Origin: Pseudomonadota bacterium
Lineage (GTDB): Bacteria > Pseudomonadota > Alphaproteobacteria > Rhizobiales > Xanthobacteraceae
Reading direction: 5' to 3'
Assembly (NCBI GenBank): GCA_023392205.1
Contig: JAEVZN010000581.1
Location: 1 to 7,543, forward strand
DNA length: 7,543 nt
How positions within the stretch are numbered: position 1 is the stretch's first letter; every line of letters starts with the position of its first letter. Below are positions 5,593-7,543 of this stretch, piece after piece. Under the pieces are notes generated by a model. The model was not told where the DNA came from. It saw only the letters and a list, made by a program, of their open reading frames with translations, and ran no database searches. The translations under genes and the position numbers were made by a program.

Positions 5593-7509
5593 ATGATCGA
5601 TCCTGCCTGTTTGCTTCACAGCCTTGAATCTCCCGCCGACCTGCGAAAGCTGGAAGACCGGCAGTTGCGTCAGGTCGCAGATGAATTGCGCCAGGAGACG
5701 ATCAATGCGGTCGCCGTGACCGGCGGGCATCTCGGTGCCGGGCTCGGCGTCATTGAACTGACCGTGGCGTTGCACGCGACCTTCAACACGCCGGCCGACC
5801 GGCTGATTTGGGACGTGGGCCATCAGGCCTATCCGCACAAAATCCTCACCGGCCGGCGCGATCGCATCCGGACCTTGCGTCAGGGCGGTGGTCTTTCGGG
5901 ATTCACCAAGCGCGCCGAAAGCGAATACGATTGCTTCGGCGCCGCGCATTCCTCCACGTCGATTTCGGCTGGCCTTGGCATGGCCGTGGCGCGCGATTTG
6001 CGCGGGCAGAAGCACAACATCGTCTCGGTCATCGGCGACGGCGCGATGTCGGCGGGCATGGCCTATGAGGCGATGAACAATGCCGGCGCGATGGATTCGC
6101 GGCTGATTGTTATTCTCAACGACAACGAGATGTCGATTGCACCTCCTGTAGGAGCGATGTCTGCCTATCTCGCACGGCTGATCTCCGGTCGCACCTATCT
6201 TTCGCTGCGCGAGATTGGCAAGCATTTCGCGGATCGCCTGCCCAAAGCGGTCAAGGATCGCGCCATGCGCGCGGAAGAATTCGCGCGCGGAATGGTAACG
6301 GGTGGGACGCTGTTCGAGGAGCTCGGCTTCTATTACGTTGGGCCAATCGACGGGCATAATCTCGATCACCTTCTCCCCGTCCTGCGCAACGTGCGCGATG
6401 CCGAGATCGGACCTATCCTGGTTCATGTCGTGACGCAGAAGGGCAAAGGCTACGCGCCCGCCGAGGCGTCGCAGGACAAGTATCACGGCGTGGTCAAATT
6501 CGACGTCGCCACCGGCCGCCAGTCCAAGGCGAAGGCCAATGCGCCATCCTATACGCGCGTGTTCGGCGACAGCCTCGTGAAAGAGGCCAAGAAGGACGAT
6601 CGCATCGTCGCGATCACGGCTGCGATGCCGTCCGGCACCGGCGTCGACATTTTCGGGAAGGAATTCCCGGACCGGACCTTTGACGTCGGCATTGCCGAAC
6701 AGCATGCGGTGACATTCGCGGCCGGCCTTGCCACGGAAGGCTACAAGCCGTTTGTCGCGATCTACTCGACCTTCCTGCAAAGGGCGTATGACCAAGTGGT
6801 CCACGATGTCGCCATTCAGCGGCTGCCGGTGCGGTTCATTCTCGACCGCGCGGGTCTCGTCGGTGCCGATGGCCCGACCCATGCCGGATCGTTCGATGTC
6901 GCCTATCTCGGCTGCCTGCCGCATTTCGTGATGATGGCCGCTGCCGACGAGGCCGAGTTGGCGCACATGGTGGCGACGGCCGCCGCAATCGACGATGCGC
7001 CGTCAGCCTTGCGCTTCCCGCGCGGCGATGGTGTCGGTGTCGATATGCCGGAAATTGGTCAGCCGCTGGAAATCGGCCGCGGCCGCATCATGCGCGAAGG
7101 TCACAGCGTCGCGCTTCTGTCATACGGGACGCGGCTGGCCGAATGCCTGAAGGCCGCGGATATGCTGGCGGCCCACGGTCTCACCGCGACGGTTGCCGAT
7201 GCCCGCTTCGCCAAGCCGCTGGACGTGGATCTGGTTCTGCAACTGGCGCGCAACCATGAGGTCCTGATCACGATCGAAGAAGGATCGATTGGCGGCTTCG
7301 GCTCCTATGTGGTCCAGACGCTGGCCGAGCGCGGCGCGCTCGATCGGGGCCTGAAATTCCGCTCCATGGTTCTGCCGGACACTTTCATCGATCAGGACAG
7401 TCCGGCGGCGATGTATGCGAAGGCCGGGCTAGATGCGAACGGCATCCTGGCGAAGACATTCGAGGCCTTGGGCAAGGAAATCAAACTGGGTACGGTGCAG
7501 CTTGCATAA
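5593..7509 (+). CDS. dxs: 1-Deoxy-D-xylulose-5-phosphate synthase
   Basis: A cytoplasmic thiamine-diphosphate enzyme that condenses pyruvate with D-glyceraldehyde 3-phosphate, the first step of the MEP isoprenoid pathway that feeds squalene and hopanoid synthesis. The 638 residues match the family's usual 620-640. Domain I binds the diphosphate: GGHLGAGLG (44-52) with H46, [15 protein letters not shown] (74-88), GDGAMSAG (148-155) and N176 complete the Mg-ThDP GDG...N signature. Domain II (about 318-490) contains [13 protein letters not shown] with the catalytic E369, QRAYDQ with R397, [15 protein letters not shown] with D426 and H430, and FPRGDG with R477. Domain III is the C-terminal transketolase-like part with EEGSIGGFG (562-570). 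All catalytic residues seem intact. The ATG at 5593 gives a normal short N-terminus ahead of SPADLRKL. Its divergence from hpnN may link precursor supply with hopanoid export. Confidence 0.97.
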   Translation: MIDPACLLHSLESPADLRKLEDRQLRQVADELRQETINAVAVTGGHLGAGLGVIELTVALHATFNTPADRLIWDVGHQAYPHKILTGRRDRIRTLRQGGGLSGFTKRAESEYDCFGAAHSSTSISAGLGMAVARDLRGQKHNIVSVIGDGAMSAGMAYEAMNNAGAMDSRLIVILNDNEMSIAPPVGAMSAYLARLISGRTYLSLREIGKHFADRLPKAVKDRAMRAEEFARGMVTGGTLFEELGFYYVGPIDGHNLDHLLPVLRNVRDAEIGPILVHVVTQKGKGYAPAEASQDKYHGVVKFDVATGRQSKAKANAPSYTRVFGDSLVKEAKKDDRIVAITAAMPSGTGVDIFGKEFPDRTFDVGIAEQHAVTFAAGLATEGYKPFVAIYSTFLQRAYDQVVHDVAIQRLPVRFILDRAGLVGADGPTHAGSFDVAYLGCLPHFVMMAAADEAELAHMVATAAAIDDAPSALRFPRGDGVGVDMPEIGQPLEIGRGRIMREGHSVALLSYGTRLAECLKAADMLAAHGLTATVADARFAKPLDVDLVLQLARNHEVLITIEEGSIGGFGSYVVQTLAERGALDRGLKFRSMVLPDTFIDQDSPAAMYAKAGLDANGILAKTFEALGKEIKLGTVQLA

Positions 7510-7543
7510 ACCACTCGACGCTTCCCAATCCGACGTCATGACC
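7502..7543 (+). other. Region downstream of dxs, possible start of a next gene
   Basis: Only 34 bases follow the dxs stop. A plus-strand frame is open from a TTG at 7502 (overlapping the dxs stop codon) through an ATG at 7538 to the window edge, so a downstream gene could begin at either codon. Alphaproteobacterial dxs is often followed by a tlyA-type gene, but too little sequence is present to identify anything. No terminator hairpin is visible after dxs, which would fit readthrough. Confidence 0.2.

Noticed and set aside
5379..5627. An 82-codon plus-strand open frame across the hpnN-dxs gap
   Set aside because: It has no ribosome binding site, overlaps the starts of both real genes, and has no recognisable content; its two HMA-like stretches simply reflect the CATATG repeats.
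5278..6966. A 562-codon open frame on the minus strand, antisense to dxs and reaching into hpnN
   Set aside because: It is rich in Arg, His, Gly and Asp, as expected for the complement of a GC-rich gene, and shows no recognisable domain. It spans the whole hpnN-dxs divergent region, and dxs on the other strand is certain.
1..7543. Search for mobile elements, CRISPR arrays, tRNAs or phage genes
   Set aside because: No transposase, integrase, terminal inverted repeats, regular direct-repeat array or tRNA cloverleaf pattern was seen on either strand.

Overview
The window looks like a chromosomal segment of a hopanoid-producing alphaproteobacterium, probably of the order Hyphomicrobiales (Rhizobiales). 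The clues are GC-rich codon use, a PmtA-type phosphatidylethanolamine methyltransferase, a hopanoid aminotransferase (HpnO-like), a hopanoid-associated RND transporter (HpnN-like), and an alphaproteobacterial-style Dxs. No mobile element, tRNA, rRNA, CRISPR array or phage gene was seen. Family assignments come from reading motifs and recalled family features, not from a database search.

Layout, left to right. Bases 1-481 (minus strand) hold the N-terminal 160 residues of a class I SAM methyltransferase, most likely pmtA; its 3' end lies outside the window. Bases 482-868 have no convincing gene but contain an AT-rich patch (about 715-800) with a TATAAT box and repeated TTACAC-type half-sites. 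Bases 880-2277 (minus) encode a class III PLP-dependent aminotransferase, best matched to HpnO. A 95-bp divergent gap separates it from a small exported DUF2147 protein (2373-2891, plus). That gene runs tail to tail into hpnN (2787-5399, minus), and the two share 105 bp. A 193-bp divergent intergenic region with two copies of an 11-base repeat, each holding the palindrome CCATATGG, separates hpnN from dxs (5593-7509, plus). The last 34 bases lie downstream of dxs and may hold the start of another gene.

Working together: Dxs makes 1-deoxy-D-xylulose 5-phosphate, the entry point to the isoprenoids from which hopanoids are built. HpnO is thought to add the amino group to the C35 side chain. HpnN is thought to move hopanoids to the outer membrane. 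PmtA would methylate phosphatidylethanolamine towards phosphatidylcholine. The region is therefore a membrane-lipid neighbourhood. The exported DUF2147 protein, lodged between hpnO and hpnN, is the one member without a known role and the best candidate for an undescribed part. Otherwise the window reads as ordinary core metabolism, and no clearly new system was found.
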